In this document: positions 1 through 11,193 of the stretch, piece by piece
Numbering within the stretch: the stretch's first letter is position 1
Layout: every line of letters starts with the position of its first letter
Assembly (NCBI GenBank): GCA_900642245.1
Contig: CAAAJI010000002.1
Coordinates: forward strand, 589,848-625,666
Reading direction: 5' to 3'
DNA from: Fragilaria radians
Taxonomy: Eukaryota > Bacillariophyta > Fragilariophyceae > Fragilariales > Fragilariaceae
DNA: 35,819 nt
Program-made: the position numbers and the translations under genes
Notes under the pieces: model-generated
Seen by the model: the letters and a program-made list of their open reading frames with translations, nothing else
The model's database searches: none
Told to the model about the DNA's origin: nothing

Positions 1-487
1 AACACAGAAAGGTTAGGGGTTAGTAGATTGAGTCCGGCTAAATTTAATTCACAAATCGGATGACGGCTAGACGCGACGTGAAACTTTTTTAGTAGTGTAG
101 ATAAGGAGGTTTTTCTTTTCTCCCGCACTCAATAAGGAAAACGGAAAGAACAATTCTACTATCATGGCGCCCTAAACATTAACTTCAACATAGGCTTGAA
201 GTTCATTCACGAGCCCATGCGAGATCTCCGTCGAACATTTTATTGTAGAAGCTTCAAATGTAATGGTTTAGGTCGCAAGAAAAAAGGCAAAAATTGAAAA
301 GCTTTTTGAAACTTGACTTTCTACTTCAACATCATCACGATTGTTATCCCTTTGAAGGCAATTTATTTACAACATCAAATTCGATCAAAGTGCGGAAGGC
401 CTGAAGGAGGTTCAAGTTAGGTGCTGGACACAACACAAGAAAAAAAATTGTAGTAAAGAAGTTTAAGTGGATTATTTTTCATTTGGC
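1..487. other. non-coding upstream region
   Basis: No recognisable gene. This is AT-rich sequence upstream of the plus-strand gene that starts at 488 and presumably carries its promoter and 5' UTR. The GTG at 467 is in frame with that gene, but a eukaryotic start should be the ATG at 488. I see no clear TATA element or other named motif. Confidence 0.5.
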
Positions 488-1561
488 ATGTCTGCATCGA
501 AGATAGAACGGGCTGTTAGCAGCTTTGCATCACTACTTTCAAGTGCCCTAGCCATTAACGATAGTGCCGAACCAACTATATTGAATAATTCAGCTCAACT
601 TTTAAAACGGTTTATTTGTAAAGAGGTCGCAGGTAATCAATACAGTTTGATGATCCCTTCCTTCCTTCTGAAGCACACATCATTTCCGCCTTCTACAGGC
701 ACTTCTCTTGAAGAGTCAACCGCTTTAAATCTAGCACGTCCTTTATCTCTGAAGCCTTCAGAGCTATCTTCGGCTCCATTGATAGTATTGGCAAACGTGA
801 CCGACTCATTCAAGACCCTACTTGACGCTAGGCTTCGAAGTTCTACGAAGGCATTAATAAGACGCTCTCACGAAATGAAGGACTCCACGATGACTCGGAT
901 TCTTGTAGGCCTCCTCGCTGGCATGGATAATCCGATTGCACTGTCGACTGTGGTCACCTCATTTCGAACGATACCCAATTGTGAGATTAATCAGAGCCAA
1001 GTAACGATGCCATTGATTCTCGAGTGCGTGATTGATCTAAAAATCTTCGGAAAACTTGAAAGTATAACTGTGGCTGCACCCGGAATCATTCAAAGTTTCC
1101 ACTCTAGCAACCTCTCAATAGTAAAGGCAGAAATCATTCTTGATACTCTTTCCCTATTACAAGGGATGATGAAACAAGCTCGAAAAGTAGTCAGAAAGGC
1201 CGTGGAAAGTGCCTCAAGCATTGCAAAATGTCTTTTAGCTCCCACTTCACTTCTGGAACAGGACGCAATTGAACAAGGAGTGAAGCGTAATGCATCACAA
1301 CAAAATATTATCGAGAACATTCCATCAAAAAATGTTCCTTCCAACACTAGAGGCTGCAAACGACAACATGAAGAGCTTGCAGAGTCCTTTTCTCAATCTG
1401 AAGTTCAGGAAAATTCTGAGCATGAAAATCGAAAACGAAAATTGGAAGATCTAATTGGACGAGTTCATGCTGACCCTGTTGAATCGCCACTTCAGTTAGG
1501 CGTCGAAGACAATGACCTTTCTTTAGTGAACATTGAAGAGAATCGCGCAATTTTCTCATGA
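488..1561 (+). CDS. unknown basic protein, probably nuclear
   Basis: This encodes a 357-residue protein from the first in-frame ATG (488), which has a G at -3. I recognise no named domain. The middle of the protein, roughly residues 75-240, reads as a compact fold. It contains a conserved-looking stretch (ALIRRS near residue 122) and a later ARKVVRKAV segment. The sequence has the feel of a conserved but uncharacterised diatom family, which is an impression from memory and not a search result. The C-terminal third is charged and looks disordered. It includes basic clusters such as ENRKRKLEDL that could be nuclear localisation signals. There is no signal peptide or membrane segment. The gene is intact without introns. 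A decayed copia element on the other strand begins about 130 bp past its stop codon. That the gene is real is likely; its function is unknown. Confidence 0.75.
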   Translation: MSASKIERAVSSFASLLSSALAINDSAEPTILNNSAQLLKRFICKEVAGNQYSLMIPSFLLKHTSFPPSTGTSLEESTALNLARPLSLKPSELSSAPLIVLANVTDSFKTLLDARLRSSTKALIRRSHEMKDSTMTRILVGLLAGMDNPIALSTVVTSFRTIPNCEINQSQVTMPLILECVIDLKIFGKLESITVAAPGIIQSFHSSNLSIVKAEIILDTLSLLQGMMKQARKVVRKAVESASSIAKCLLAPTSLLEQDAIEQGVKRNASQQNIIENIPSKNVPSNTRGCKRQHEELAESFSQSEVQENSEHENRKRKLEDLIGRVHADPVESPLQLGVEDNDLSLVNIEENRAIFS

Positions 1562-1689
1562 AAAATAGTCGCCCAAAGCTGCTGGGCAGCTGCAAGTTTC
1601 AATAGCATTAAATGCTGATTGTAGACAAAATTTACTTTCCCAGTTTGTTAATTGTTTTACTAATTTCCCAATTTATTCTCTCAGCAAAC

Positions 1690-3640
1690 CTGTTTGTAAC
1701 CGTCACACCTAATACTAAAATTTTAAATTTAAATGTATATTCTTACTTTTCTCATTTGCTTGACAAATCATCTAATGCTCTTTGTGACTTATGTATTCAA
1801 TTATCAATCTTCACTAAAAATTAGGTAATTATTTGCATTCTTCTTAAACACAACCGTATCATCATCAATTTTTTTTCAGCAAACGCAACCTTACGTCATG
1901 TGCCTTACAACTGTTCCCTGAATCTCAGATCCAGAACTGACATTCTTGGCCGTACATATGGTTCCAACATTACTCACTTTCACAACAATTGATAACTTCA
2001 CCAGAATTCCCAAATCCTTAAAGGATGACAAAAGAGCCAGAATTCCTTAATTGCTTCCAACATTACACTACCATATGCTCCCTCTTGTTACTTACCAAAC
2101 ATAATAACTTCAAAAGTGCATTGCCTCACCCACAAACTTTGATCCACCATAATCCCAGAAATCTTCAATGCGTTAACAAGCAAATGCTAAGCTGTCTTAA
2201 ACTTTGTTCACGCTCATAGTCATATCAATGACCACAGGAGCATACCTGTCACCGAATCAAAACCAGATGCTTCATTGATCCCTCACGCCACCAATCTTGA
2301 ATGAAAAAAAAATTCAAAATTTTTTAAAGACCATCTTGCTTTCTTGGGAGCATTGCTATTGTATTATTTCTTCCTTTTGAATCTCATTCCAAATTTGTCT
2401 CTTGTCCATCGTGTCAAATTCTTTTTCAATACACTCTCTCACTATTTTGCAATCAAGTTTTCTGTTTCTTCTGACTTTTTTAGAATTATATGGTATAAGA
2501 TCGGCAAATTTAAAAATTATTCCCTTTCCTGAATTTTTACAAGTCTTGATGCAACTTTCTATCCTCTGCAGTGTCCTTATTCCACTGAACTAAAATTGGA
2601 TCCCATAGCCACTTCTTTATAAGCCCAAGCCTTCTTGGCGGATTTTCCCCCCAGTATCATCAAGTTAAAACGAGTTTACATATTCTCTCGATCTTGTCAT
2701 CCATAATTCTATCACACCATTTTGTTCATGTCCCCCAGTTGATTTCTACATATAATCATTCTACAGGCACAAAACTAGGGCCTGTCCATGACTTGTTGGC
2801 TCTCATCAGCTTTGTATTTCTAGCCAGAAATACACAATGACCTAACATGTGGCACAATTTGTTTAATTCAATGGAACCAGATTCACTGTTCTTCCTTCAT
2901 TCTATGGCAGTAACTACATATTAACTCACCATTTTGATTCTAGAAAACAAGCAATTCTCTGTATTCAATCTTTTGGAAAACTTTGGAATAGCGTGAAATT
3001 GATTTTTAGCACCTGTGTTCCCGATAGTGGATGCTGATCAAACAAATCCTAAGGTTAGGCATTAATTCCCAAATTTTTGGATGTTTAGCGCCTCTTCTTT
3101 GTTTTTTTCTCTTTGTGGGTGCTTTAGCCATGTAGCCATGTAGCACTTTCTCCTTACCCTTTGGATTTTTTCTCATCCGATTTCTTTTCTCTAGTGGGTT
3201 CAATTATTGATACTATTTGCATCTGGATCTATCATCTGGTGAAATATGTCTTTCAGATTTCAATCTTCAGTTGCATCGTTGATACATAATCTTTCTATTA
3301 TCAACATTTGATGCACTGCCTTACGTCTACTCTCGCACGTCCTAGTTTCTGTAGACATTTCATTGTATTCCAATCAACATTTAGGATCAAATGCTTGTCT
3401 TTATTTTGGTTTTTTTCCTAAGCAGAATTCTTCGTTTGTCCTAGAAATCCTTTGCATCAGATCACAATTCCGTGGAAGTCACCTTGTTTATCTCTGTAAC
3501 TCTTTACATTCTCATTCATCCCATTATCAGACTTTGGGATCTTCACTTTGTCCAACAAGATATCTATGATCCCATAACCCATACTCTTGGCTAGGAACTT
3601 TTCACTTCACATTGGTCATTCTTCCTAAAAGTCTATGACC
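1690..3640 (-). mobile_element. decayed Ty1/copia element (Gag to RNase H traces)
   Basis: Read on the minus strand in shifting frames, this stretch gives copia polyprotein pieces in the right order. A Gag-like segment (KFLAKSMGYGIIDIL) lies near 3600-3540. A possible GAG-pre-integrase trace (CHMLGH) lies near 2860. The pre-RT segment IEKEFDTMDKRQIWNEI is at about 2430-2380, followed by the RT start: FHSRLVA near 2300, then GFDS and YAPVVIDMTM near 2250-2215. The RNase H traces LGILVKLSIVVKVSNVG and TAKNVSSGS lie at about 2010-1930, with a C-terminal tail to about 1690. Stop codons and frameshifts occur throughout, so nothing here can be expressed as a polyprotein. Most of the RT core is missing between the RT start and RNase H. 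The Gag part is less certain than the RT and RNase H parts. I found no LTRs. Confidence 0.6.
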
Positions 3641-5097
3641 TGAAATGCAATGATATCGCTCATTACAAGGCACTCGAAATACGAAGATTTAATCAGAGAG
3701 AGACTGAGAATTACATCTGGATAGTTATATAAACGTTTAAAGATACAATTAGATATTTTCTCTCAGATTTAAGAGGAGCAAAAGTGTTATATAAAGAAAT
3801 TCCACATTTCTAGATGTGAAGACAACAAAAGCACAAAGGAGAGCTTGCGCCTTCCTTAGCAAGAGTTTTGGAAGTATTTGATGTCTATGTGTTATAGTGA
3901 GTTAAGGTAGAGTTCTTGGAATAAATACATCTTAGGAAAGTTTATCTATCATGGACAATTTCAGGAAATGTTCAGGAATATTCCAAATTCTAGTCTATGA
4001 ATTCTCCCTACAAGAATTTCATTTTGGTTTTCACATATTTTATTGATTTGAAATGTCAAAAAATGTCATTCAGCTGGCTAGACAAAAATGGAATCTGAGA
4101 ATTATCACAATCAACATGATTTGTCAAACGAGCTGTACTGTATTATCAACTTTGCCTTCCTTGTTGAAGCGAAACCACTCCCTAATTTGTATTCCGTCTG
4201 CAATACCTTTCATAGTAGATAAACCAGGGAGACGAATGATCTCGGGAGAAAATTTCTTCTCACGTTATTTATGAAATAAAATAGATTGGATATGCTACTT
4301 TAGAAGGGTGTAGTTTAATATACCGAGAAGATCTTGCATAAACACACGGAACACGAGATTTTGGATGAAATGCAGCTTCATAGGAATTCACTCTTTAAAT
4401 GGTTCTTCAATTGGTTACAACGAATTTGAATACGCCATAATGCATCGAATTAATACCTTTAGCGCTTTTACTTCCTCTCCTTCAAAGTTTTCATCAAACG
4501 TTTTATTTGTCCACAGAAAAAGACAGTTTTGGTTGCCATATCAAAGTCACTACATGCGTCTTTTGGATGATGGGATTCAGCCCTAGAAAAGTCTCATTTA
4601 TTGACAAATTTCTTTGAGATTGTTAATTCATACAATTTGATGTTTCGATACGGTAAGTATATTTTTGGACAGATTCATTGAATGTGATGGAATTCTATAA
4701 TTCTAATCAGAATGTAGTGAAACTGCTTTTTGTCTTGTACCTTTTTCGTTAGACACTTTTTATGAAGTAGAAAATCGTAACCTTAACAAGAAATACCGGT
4801 CCTGTCTTCAAATTTGACAAGACTTGAATTAAGACTCGTTTTTTGAGGTGCTCGATGTATTATATGAACACATATGTCACGTACCACCTTTTACACGAAT
4901 CAATGGAGGCAATATTGCTCTGATCCAATCGTTTCAATAACTTGAATAATATGGCATTATCTGATTCAAAACTAACTGTTTCTGGGTTAGTCATGATAAA
5001 GCAAAAAAGGCTAAGGCACGTGTCGGATTTGAAATATCCAGTCCAACGCGTGCAGACACAAAAAAGATAGGTCATAGATTTAATCTCAAGTCAAAAT
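3641..5097. other. gene-poor region upstream of the acidic-protein gene
   Basis: No coding sequence is supported; open frames are short and unlike any family. The last 90 bases before the ATG at 5098 contain two palindromes, CACGTG (5017-5022) and ACGCGT (5046-5051). These could be transcription-factor sites of that gene, but this is only a positional guess. The part near 3700-3900 has some short hairpins and might be old LTR sequence of the adjoining copia relic. Confidence 0.4.
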
Positions 5098-6180
5098 ATG
5101 TGCTCTCACACCAATACTTACTTCACAACCTCCATGGCATCACATCGTAATAACGTGAAGTGTATTATCGTCAAAGAACTTAGCTTTGATGACAGCGATT
5201 CTGATGAATCATTGGCAATTAGAAAGGAAGGAAATTCTTGTGTTTTCAAAAGTCCAAGCATTGACGAAAGCTCTTCCGATTGTTCCGGGTCCATTGGTGA
5301 AGGCAGTAGCATTGACTCTGTCTGTACCTACAGTGATACAGATGACTACAATACAGATGAAGACGATGACGAGATTCAATACCAAAAGGAAAAGTTATCC
5401 ATGACGGAGGCACTAAAGTCAATTTTTGTAGGATATTCAAAAGATAAAAAGAAAGCAAGTCGAAAAGTTGATTTTCAGGATTTGGCTTCGAGTGGAAAAT
5501 TGGATTGTCAGAATGTTGATGACTTGACCCAAGAAACAAACAGTATCGAGACATTATCCTCAAAACTACAGAGCACCCTACCTTGCTCTGATCATTCTGT
5601 CTCTGATAACTCAATTGATAACTCAGTAATTAATTTTCACGAAGGCCACTCTGATCACTACGATTCTATTGAAGAAAATTCTGATGCATCTTATTTAGGA
5701 GATAATGATACATTGGAATCCTTATCACTCATTGAAGATCTTCTAGACTATGACACCAACGATGAAGAATCAGAAAATAAATCTGTGGGTTCATTTTCGA
5801 ATGATTCGAATTCATTAGGAGCCTATTCTCAAGATAACGATTCAAAAGGGACACTCTCTGATATGGAGAGCCTTGAACATGATTCATTAGATTCAGATCA
5901 GAAGTCCACGCTACCAGGTGCTATGTCATCAGACGAGGATATTGAAGAAAACGGGCACGAGATAACTTTTCAAGACTTGAAAATTGAATTTGAAGTTGTT
6001 GATGAACTTCATGTGTCACATCGATCGCCTGAGGTTGGGACAGAAAATGAAAAGGAAGGGGTTGACAAAGACAGGCCTGAAAATACATATGTAAAAAGTA
6101 CATTTGACCGTCTCAAAAGACATGTAATCGGTCGTCTCGCCTCACAGCGTCAAAAGTTTATGAGATCCAACAAAAAATGA
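5098..6180 (+). CDS. Ser/Asp/Glu-rich acidic protein of unknown function
   Basis: This encodes a 360-residue protein from ATG 5098; a second in-frame ATG at 5134 (residue 13) is an alternative start. Most of the protein is low-complexity and acidic, with runs of Ser, Asp, Glu and Asn. Examples are DDSDSDES near residue 31, NTDEDDDEI near 84-92 and NDEESENKS near 220. Many of the Ser-Asp/Glu pairs would fit casein kinase 2 sites. A short, more ordered segment with basic character, MTEALKSIFVGYSKDKKK, lies at about 102-119. The last 27 residues are basic and could form a helix (FDRLKRHVIGRLASQRQKF). This layout, an acidic disordered body with basic tips, is typical of chromatin or nucleolar proteins, but no family is recognised. 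No signal peptide, membrane segment or intron is seen. The long uninterrupted frame in AT-rich DNA supports a real gene. Confidence 0.65.
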   Translation: MCSHTNTYFTTSMASHRNNVKCIIVKELSFDDSDSDESLAIRKEGNSCVFKSPSIDESSSDCSGSIGEGSSIDSVCTYSDTDDYNTDEDDDEIQYQKEKLSMTEALKSIFVGYSKDKKKASRKVDFQDLASSGKLDCQNVDDLTQETNSIETLSSKLQSTLPCSDHSVSDNSIDNSVINFHEGHSDHYDSIEENSDASYLGDNDTLESLSLIEDLLDYDTNDEESENKSVGSFSNDSNSLGAYSQDNDSKGTLSDMESLEHDSLDSDQKSTLPGAMSSDEDIEENGHEITFQDLKIEFEVVDELHVSHRSPEVGTENEKEGVDKDRPENTYVKSTFDRLKRHVIGRLASQRQKFMRSNKK

Positions 6181-8767
6181 TAAATTCAAAATGATGAGGC
6201 ATGTTCTTCATCCATATATTAACAGAGGAAATAAATGAAAAAGAGGTGCAACTTTGAGAGGATACTTACGCACGAATAGATATTGAAGCAAGGTGAATTG
6301 TAATAGTTTATTTAAGTAAGAGAAAAATTCTGAATTTAGTATTATTATCATTTGCAAGTGAAAGAAAGAAGGTTATTGTCATACAGACAACTCTCCTATT
6401 GAATGGAAAGATTGAATTTAGTACTGATTATCAAGCCCCATTTCTATCCTGCACGATGTTGTCAAATTAACAATTTCTGAAAAGATGATAGCTGACTTAT
6501 AACGTTGGCAAGTGACCAATTTCTGGGAGCTTCCTTAATTATGTGCAGTAATTGTAGCGAGATTTGTTGTAGATATTGTTAGTTGACTCTATCTGCAAGA
6601 ACCATATTGAATATGCAATGTATCCTATAAAAGCACTCATTAAATTGATTGGATGCAACATTGTATTGCTGAAATATAAATCTCAGCATGATACAAAGGG
6701 ATCAATAAGGTAAATCTCCATAATCGCACTCTAAGCATTGTTTGGTATGGATTGTTTCATTTGCTGAGGAGCCATCTAGCATTTCAGTATTGGTATGATC
6801 AGCAAAGATTCACTCGCCCTTGGTCTACCATCAGTGTTTCATGTCCTTCATGGTGCTCTACGCTAAAAAAGTTGACTGACTCCTTTGCACCAGGCTGAAG
6901 GTGGTCACCTTTATAGAAACCAGGTAAAATCTTACTGGCGAATTCTGTATTCTGGGATAAAGCAAAATAAATAAAGCAAGCTCCATTCATGATGCTATTG
7001 CAAGTTTCCGCTGAGAAAACAGGGAAGATGTTTCGCGCCTATTTGTGAAGAATGTTGAAGTGGTTAAGATATTCTGCACAGGAGGAAGATTGCAAAATAT
7101 TTGGGGCCGAGAAATGTGCTTCATGACAAACTTGCAGTCCAAATCAATTGCTTGCACCATGTAACAGTTCCTTCTGTGTTCCCTCTGGCTACTTTGCAGT
7201 CATTTCCTGCGCAATTTGATTGTATTGCACAAACCATATTTTTCATTCCCTTCAATACTCTACGAAACGTTTTGCTAAACAATGCCACTTTTTTGAATGC
7301 CAATGCTCCAAACACACTGCAAATTCTGCATCAGTATCACTCCAATAAGATGATTCTTTGGTGCATGTGTGGGTGGATCCAAAGATGATACTTTCTGGTT
7401 CACAGTTTGCTTATTGCCTTGTGATGTAGCTCATTGTTTCATTATGAACATTCATTTCTCCTTCGAAAGTGAACAGAATTTCAAAATTCTACCTTTATCA
7501 TCACGAATCATCTTTGATACTAACTTTTTCAGCTTATATTTCACAATCCTAAAAGATGACACTGTACTATATTAGAGTACAGAGGTAAGAAAATACTCTT
7601 AACCTTACTATAATATATTAAGTAAATGATGTTCAGCAGAGCTGATCAAAAGTACATACAAGATAATAATAATATTATCTTGAGTAAGAAAAGAAAAGAG
7701 ATGATTTTTATCATCAGTCATAAAACACTTTGATATTATCATGGTTATATTAATATATTATTGATATCTCTATCCCAAGTATGGGATAAGAGAAAATATC
7801 ACTTATGTCAGTGGATCAGATTGAACCTGATCCAGTTCGGTGTTTTTTACATATGGAAGTCTACGCTAGTATTGTTTCTACATACAGCGTAATTTTAGAA
7901 CGATAAAATAGATCATAATTTTTACACCTTGAAAATTCATTCGTAAATGCGCATATCCACCTGGGATAGAGCAGACACATTAAGAATAAAGTTGCAACAA
8001 AACATCCAACTAGAAATGGATGAATTCAAGGGATGTCATTTTGCACTAACATTCGGAGATGTCTAGTGTTGCAAGCGCTTGTTGACCTAGACATCAGACA
8101 CACATATATAGTACATCAAACACAAATGCAACTGAATAAAGTAATGGGTGCTGTTTTCATGCTTGCAAATTTTAGGTGATTCCAAGCAAAGATATCTAGA
8201 ATTGAGGTGATAATAAAGTTCATCATTAATTAGTATTCCAACTAAAGTGTCAAGCAGTCAAAGTTTTTTTATTGGCAAGAAATAATTGATGGTGAACTAA
8301 GTCTGAATAAGAGAGGATCATCAAACACTGTAACATAAAAAAGTAATCTATCATGACTACTACCATCCAAGATTAGAAGTAAAAAATAGGAAACTCTTGG
8401 ATAATGCAGACTCCATCTCCTGTAAATCAATGTTTTATATTTGATGATGTTGAAGGATTGTTCTCTATTCCCCTCTGGATTGAGCCTTAATTTTCCCATA
8501 TCTGAAAATAATGTTGTAACTCTCCATTATTGTTGGAATTATTATTTTAAAGCTTGAAACGTTATTGATTCTATATTCAAGGTCTTAAAAAGTAAATAAT
8601 GCATATGATGTGAAAGAGCCAAATCTAAGTTCATCCACAAAAAAGTTAAACTACAGGTCAATAATTATGGCTAAGTTGTTCCTTTCCTTTACAGATGAGT
8701 GAAGCTGAGCTATCATGTGCGAAAGTTTGATTGACTTCAGCTCGAGAGTCAATTACAAGTTGATGTA
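6181..8767. other. 2.6 kb region without a recognisable gene
   Basis: This AT-rich DNA holds only short frames on either strand. I tested 6799-7388 in several frames on both strands and could not assign it to a family. It may be old transposon sequence. Several hairpins cluster at 7633-7833 and are listed separately. The left end should contain the 3' UTR of the acidic-protein gene and the right end the 3' UTR of the MCTS1 gene, which is on the minus strand. Confidence 0.5.
7633..7833. repeat. cluster of four inverted-repeat hairpins
   Basis: Four short inverted repeats lie within 200 bases. TCAGC/GCTGA around a 3-base loop is at 7633-7645. AGATAATA/TATTATCT is a perfect 8-bp stem with a 4-base loop at 7661-7680. 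TCTC-TATCCCA pairs with TGGGATAAGAGA near 7768-7792 with one bulged base. GGATCAG/CTGATCC is a perfect 7-bp stem with a 7-base loop at 7813-7833. They could belong to an LTR or a miniature transposon. No terminal repeats or target duplication were identified. Confidence 0.45.
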
Positions 8768-9456
8768 TCAGCGAATCTCAGGCGATTGATAGAGTCCATC
8801 GCCTAGGACATGTGCCACATCAATGCACGTCCCTTTTCGTACTTTACGACTGGTACAACGATGTAGAAGTACATGAGATCACAAAATAAGTTCAGCAGAA
8901 GGCAAGAATTGGAGAGTAGATATCATCAAATCACTTACATCTCCGCACTACTCATCAACATAACGCCGACTGCTAAGGCAAACTGCTTCCCTTCAGCCAT
9001 AATCACAACACCCTCACCCTTTGCAACACCTGGACCATCATCGGTGTCGTCTGGCATGTAGCTATTCGGGTGTAGTAAACCCGGACACATAATGTTGGCT
9101 CCTCCCAATAGAAAAGGTATCGCACCCTTGTCAACCGTGACAGTTGTCATTTTCAGACTAGGATATTGATGAATCCATTTCAGAACCGGTAGGATCGGAC
9201 CGTCACGATGTTGAAAAACAGTAGGAAAATCAAAGCCAGAGGATTCACCTTCAGCCATATGTTGACAATAGAGCATGACATGCGGTCCAACTTTGTATTG
9301 GACTAAGGGAGATTTCTTCGGTAGTAGCTCTTCCAATTGCTCCTCAGTTATTCCTGGATGAGCCTCCAATATTTGCGATTTAATTGCGCGTTGAACAGAT
9401 GCTTTGATCTGGGTTGACGTGGATACGTCATTTTCAGGATCAAACTTACGAAACAT
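8768..9456 (-). CDS. MCTS1: MCTS1/Tma20 family translation factor (PUA domain), two exons
   Basis: This is the homologue of malignant T-cell-amplified sequence 1 (yeast Tma20). In the known family it pairs with DENR/Tma22, binds the small ribosomal subunit and acts in re-initiation and recycling of 40S subunits. Exon 1 (9456-8939) starts MFRKFDP and contains the family blocks VDKGAIPFLLGGANIMCPGL and IMAEGKQFALAVGVM, which are the PUA core. Reading on without splicing stops at once, but a GTAAGT donor at 8938 and a CAG acceptor ending at 8850 define an 89-nt intron. Exon 2 (8849-8768) restores the family C-terminus: AEIRKVRKGTCIDVAHVLGD, then GLYQ. The exons total 600 nt, giving 199 residues against about 181 in animals. 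The ATG context (ACA before ATG) is good. The M50 protease gene lies upstream on the same strand, ending 280 bp away. The assignment is very secure. Confidence 0.93.
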
Positions 9457-9736
9457 TGTCTCTCACGATACGATTTGTTATCCACCGTTCAAAATTGTAA
9501 AACTGACAGTAGAATTGAATACAGTACACATCAACAAAATGGCATGACTGGTATTGGTATTGCTATGGAATCTTCATTTGCCCCTATGACTACATTAAGG
9601 TTACACAAAATTACATGCATCCTGAATTAGGTATCCATGGCAATTCGACGTGGAGTTTATTTCAATTGCTAATTCATCGAAAACATCTAATATTTGAAAT
9701 TTAATTTTCCTAAACACAAGTGTCCCAGGATGATCA

Positions 9737-11193
9737 TCAGTATCTTGCGTCCCAATACTTTTCTCTTTCAAGGACCTCCGGAGGCTTTTTGAATTGATCG
9801 TTGAGTGCCATGGCAGCAAAGAGTCCACCCAGAAGTCCAACGTAACCTCCTGTTAATGCCGCACGTTGCAAGTTGGAAATTCGATAGTAGTTGGGAGGTA
9901 CGACACTCGCATTTGTGAACCGCTGAAAGGTTTCCCATCCTCCCGCTAAGAGAATAAGATAAAAAATTGGATTACTAATTTGTCCTGAATAAATCATGGC
10001 CCCTCCGAGACCCAAACCGGCAAGTCCTGCATAGGGAGATAGGGCATTTGCAATTCGACCTCCGTCTACAGATGAGTTGGACAAAGAAGGTTAATAGAGA
10101 GGAAAAAATATTTTTTGTAGGGAGATAATTGATGTAACATATGTCAAGTCTTACCCATCATACCAATCGGTAACATGTTGAACAAATTTATCATATAACC
10201 AAAATCAGCCAATGCATAGAGTAGTTGTGAGTCCGTCGCATATCCGCCTAGCGAACATCCCAATGCGCCGAGAGATCCGAGCGCGGGACCTCCAAATGCC
10301 ACAAGTGCATCTTCCCAGGCATCATGAGGGCGTCGATTCATGACGATACTGGCTCCCATAAAGGGGATGAAGACCATGGGCGAGAAGGGTATGTTTCTTT
10401 GAAGCATTACTAATGCATGTCCGGCCTCATGGACAGTAATTAGAGATACCATCCCGATTGCGTAGGGGATACCAAAGAACATCGAATAGGCACCGACAGT
10501 CACTAACATAGAACCTAAACTAGCCAGCTTTCCCAATTTTAGTGCACCCAACAAATATTTACCTTTTCCCCATAACAAAAGGCTACCCGAACCCAATAAT
10601 CCCATTCCTTGCCAAAGGCGATTGGAGTTTGGTGTAGGAGGACGACGACCACCACCACTACTAGAATAAAAGGTACGTTGAAGAAGAACAGAGGCAGCAA
10701 CTCCATAATTACCACCAGAACGTGCTCCATTTCGATGAAAATATGGACGATGACCATTGGACGTCTCACCTAAACGAGAATTCCAAACTCCTCCTAACAT
10801 CCTGGGTAACATTTCACGTGTAGTCTTACCTAATGATGGTTGTTGAAAACACTTCGAGGACGATGAGGAGAAAGATCGTGATGAAAATGCTAGGGAAAAT
10901 CTTCCATTGGATACAGGATAAAGATGGAGACTCCAACTAGGATAACTCTTTCGAAGATGATTCATACTGTTTGCTGGGTGACTCATACCAAATCCAGTCG
11001 AGAGATACCTTGTCGACGATGCCGTTGTCCGGGAAGGCATCCAATTATTATTACCTTTGTTCCATTTTGATGGTAGTAGTAGCATTGGGGATGTGGGCTT
11101 ACTTAGAAAACATGACGATGTATAGGATGAACAAAATGATGATGGCACAAAAGAAGAAGAGGAGGAGAATGGTACTACACCACGACGAATCAT
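9737..11193 (-). CDS. M50 (site-2-type) membrane zinc metalloprotease, two exons, likely organellar
   Basis: Exon 1 (11193-10155) and exon 2 (10065-9737) are joined across an 89-nt GTAAGA..TAG intron to give 455 residues. The start is the first in-frame ATG (11193), 27 bases inside an upstream in-frame stop. The zinc-binding HEAGH lies at about residues 255-259 within a hydrophobic segment. GGPALGSLGALG follows near 300. The second catalytic motif, NMLPIGMMDGGRI, spans 339-351. Its Asp codon is formed across the splice junction, so splicing is needed for activity. Several membrane helices surround these motifs, as expected for intramembrane proteolysis. The first 190 residues are rich in Ser, Arg and aromatic residues and nearly free of acids, which suggests a mitochondrial presequence. 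I see no diatom-type plastid signal (signal peptide plus ASAFAP-like site). The substrate is unknown. The exact subfamily, and mitochondrion versus plastid, are inference. Confidence 0.85.

Noticed and set aside
467..487. GTG start giving seven more residues to the first gene
   Set aside because: GTG starts are not expected in a nuclear gene; the ATG at 488 follows at once.
2641..3203. piggyBac-type transposase in the minus-strand relic
   Set aside because: A CxxC-like piece and a basic frame at 3006-3203 first suggested it, but the flanking Gag, RT and RNase H traces fit copia better.
5246..5614. 122-codon minus-strand frame
   Set aside because: Antisense to the Ser/Asp-rich protein gene; its His/Ser/Tyr-rich composition is what the reverse of that low-complexity sequence would give.
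7101..7388. 95-codon plus-strand frame in the gene-poor region
   Set aside because: Rich in Asn, Phe and Leu as expected from AT-rich DNA, with no family match and competing frames on the other strand.
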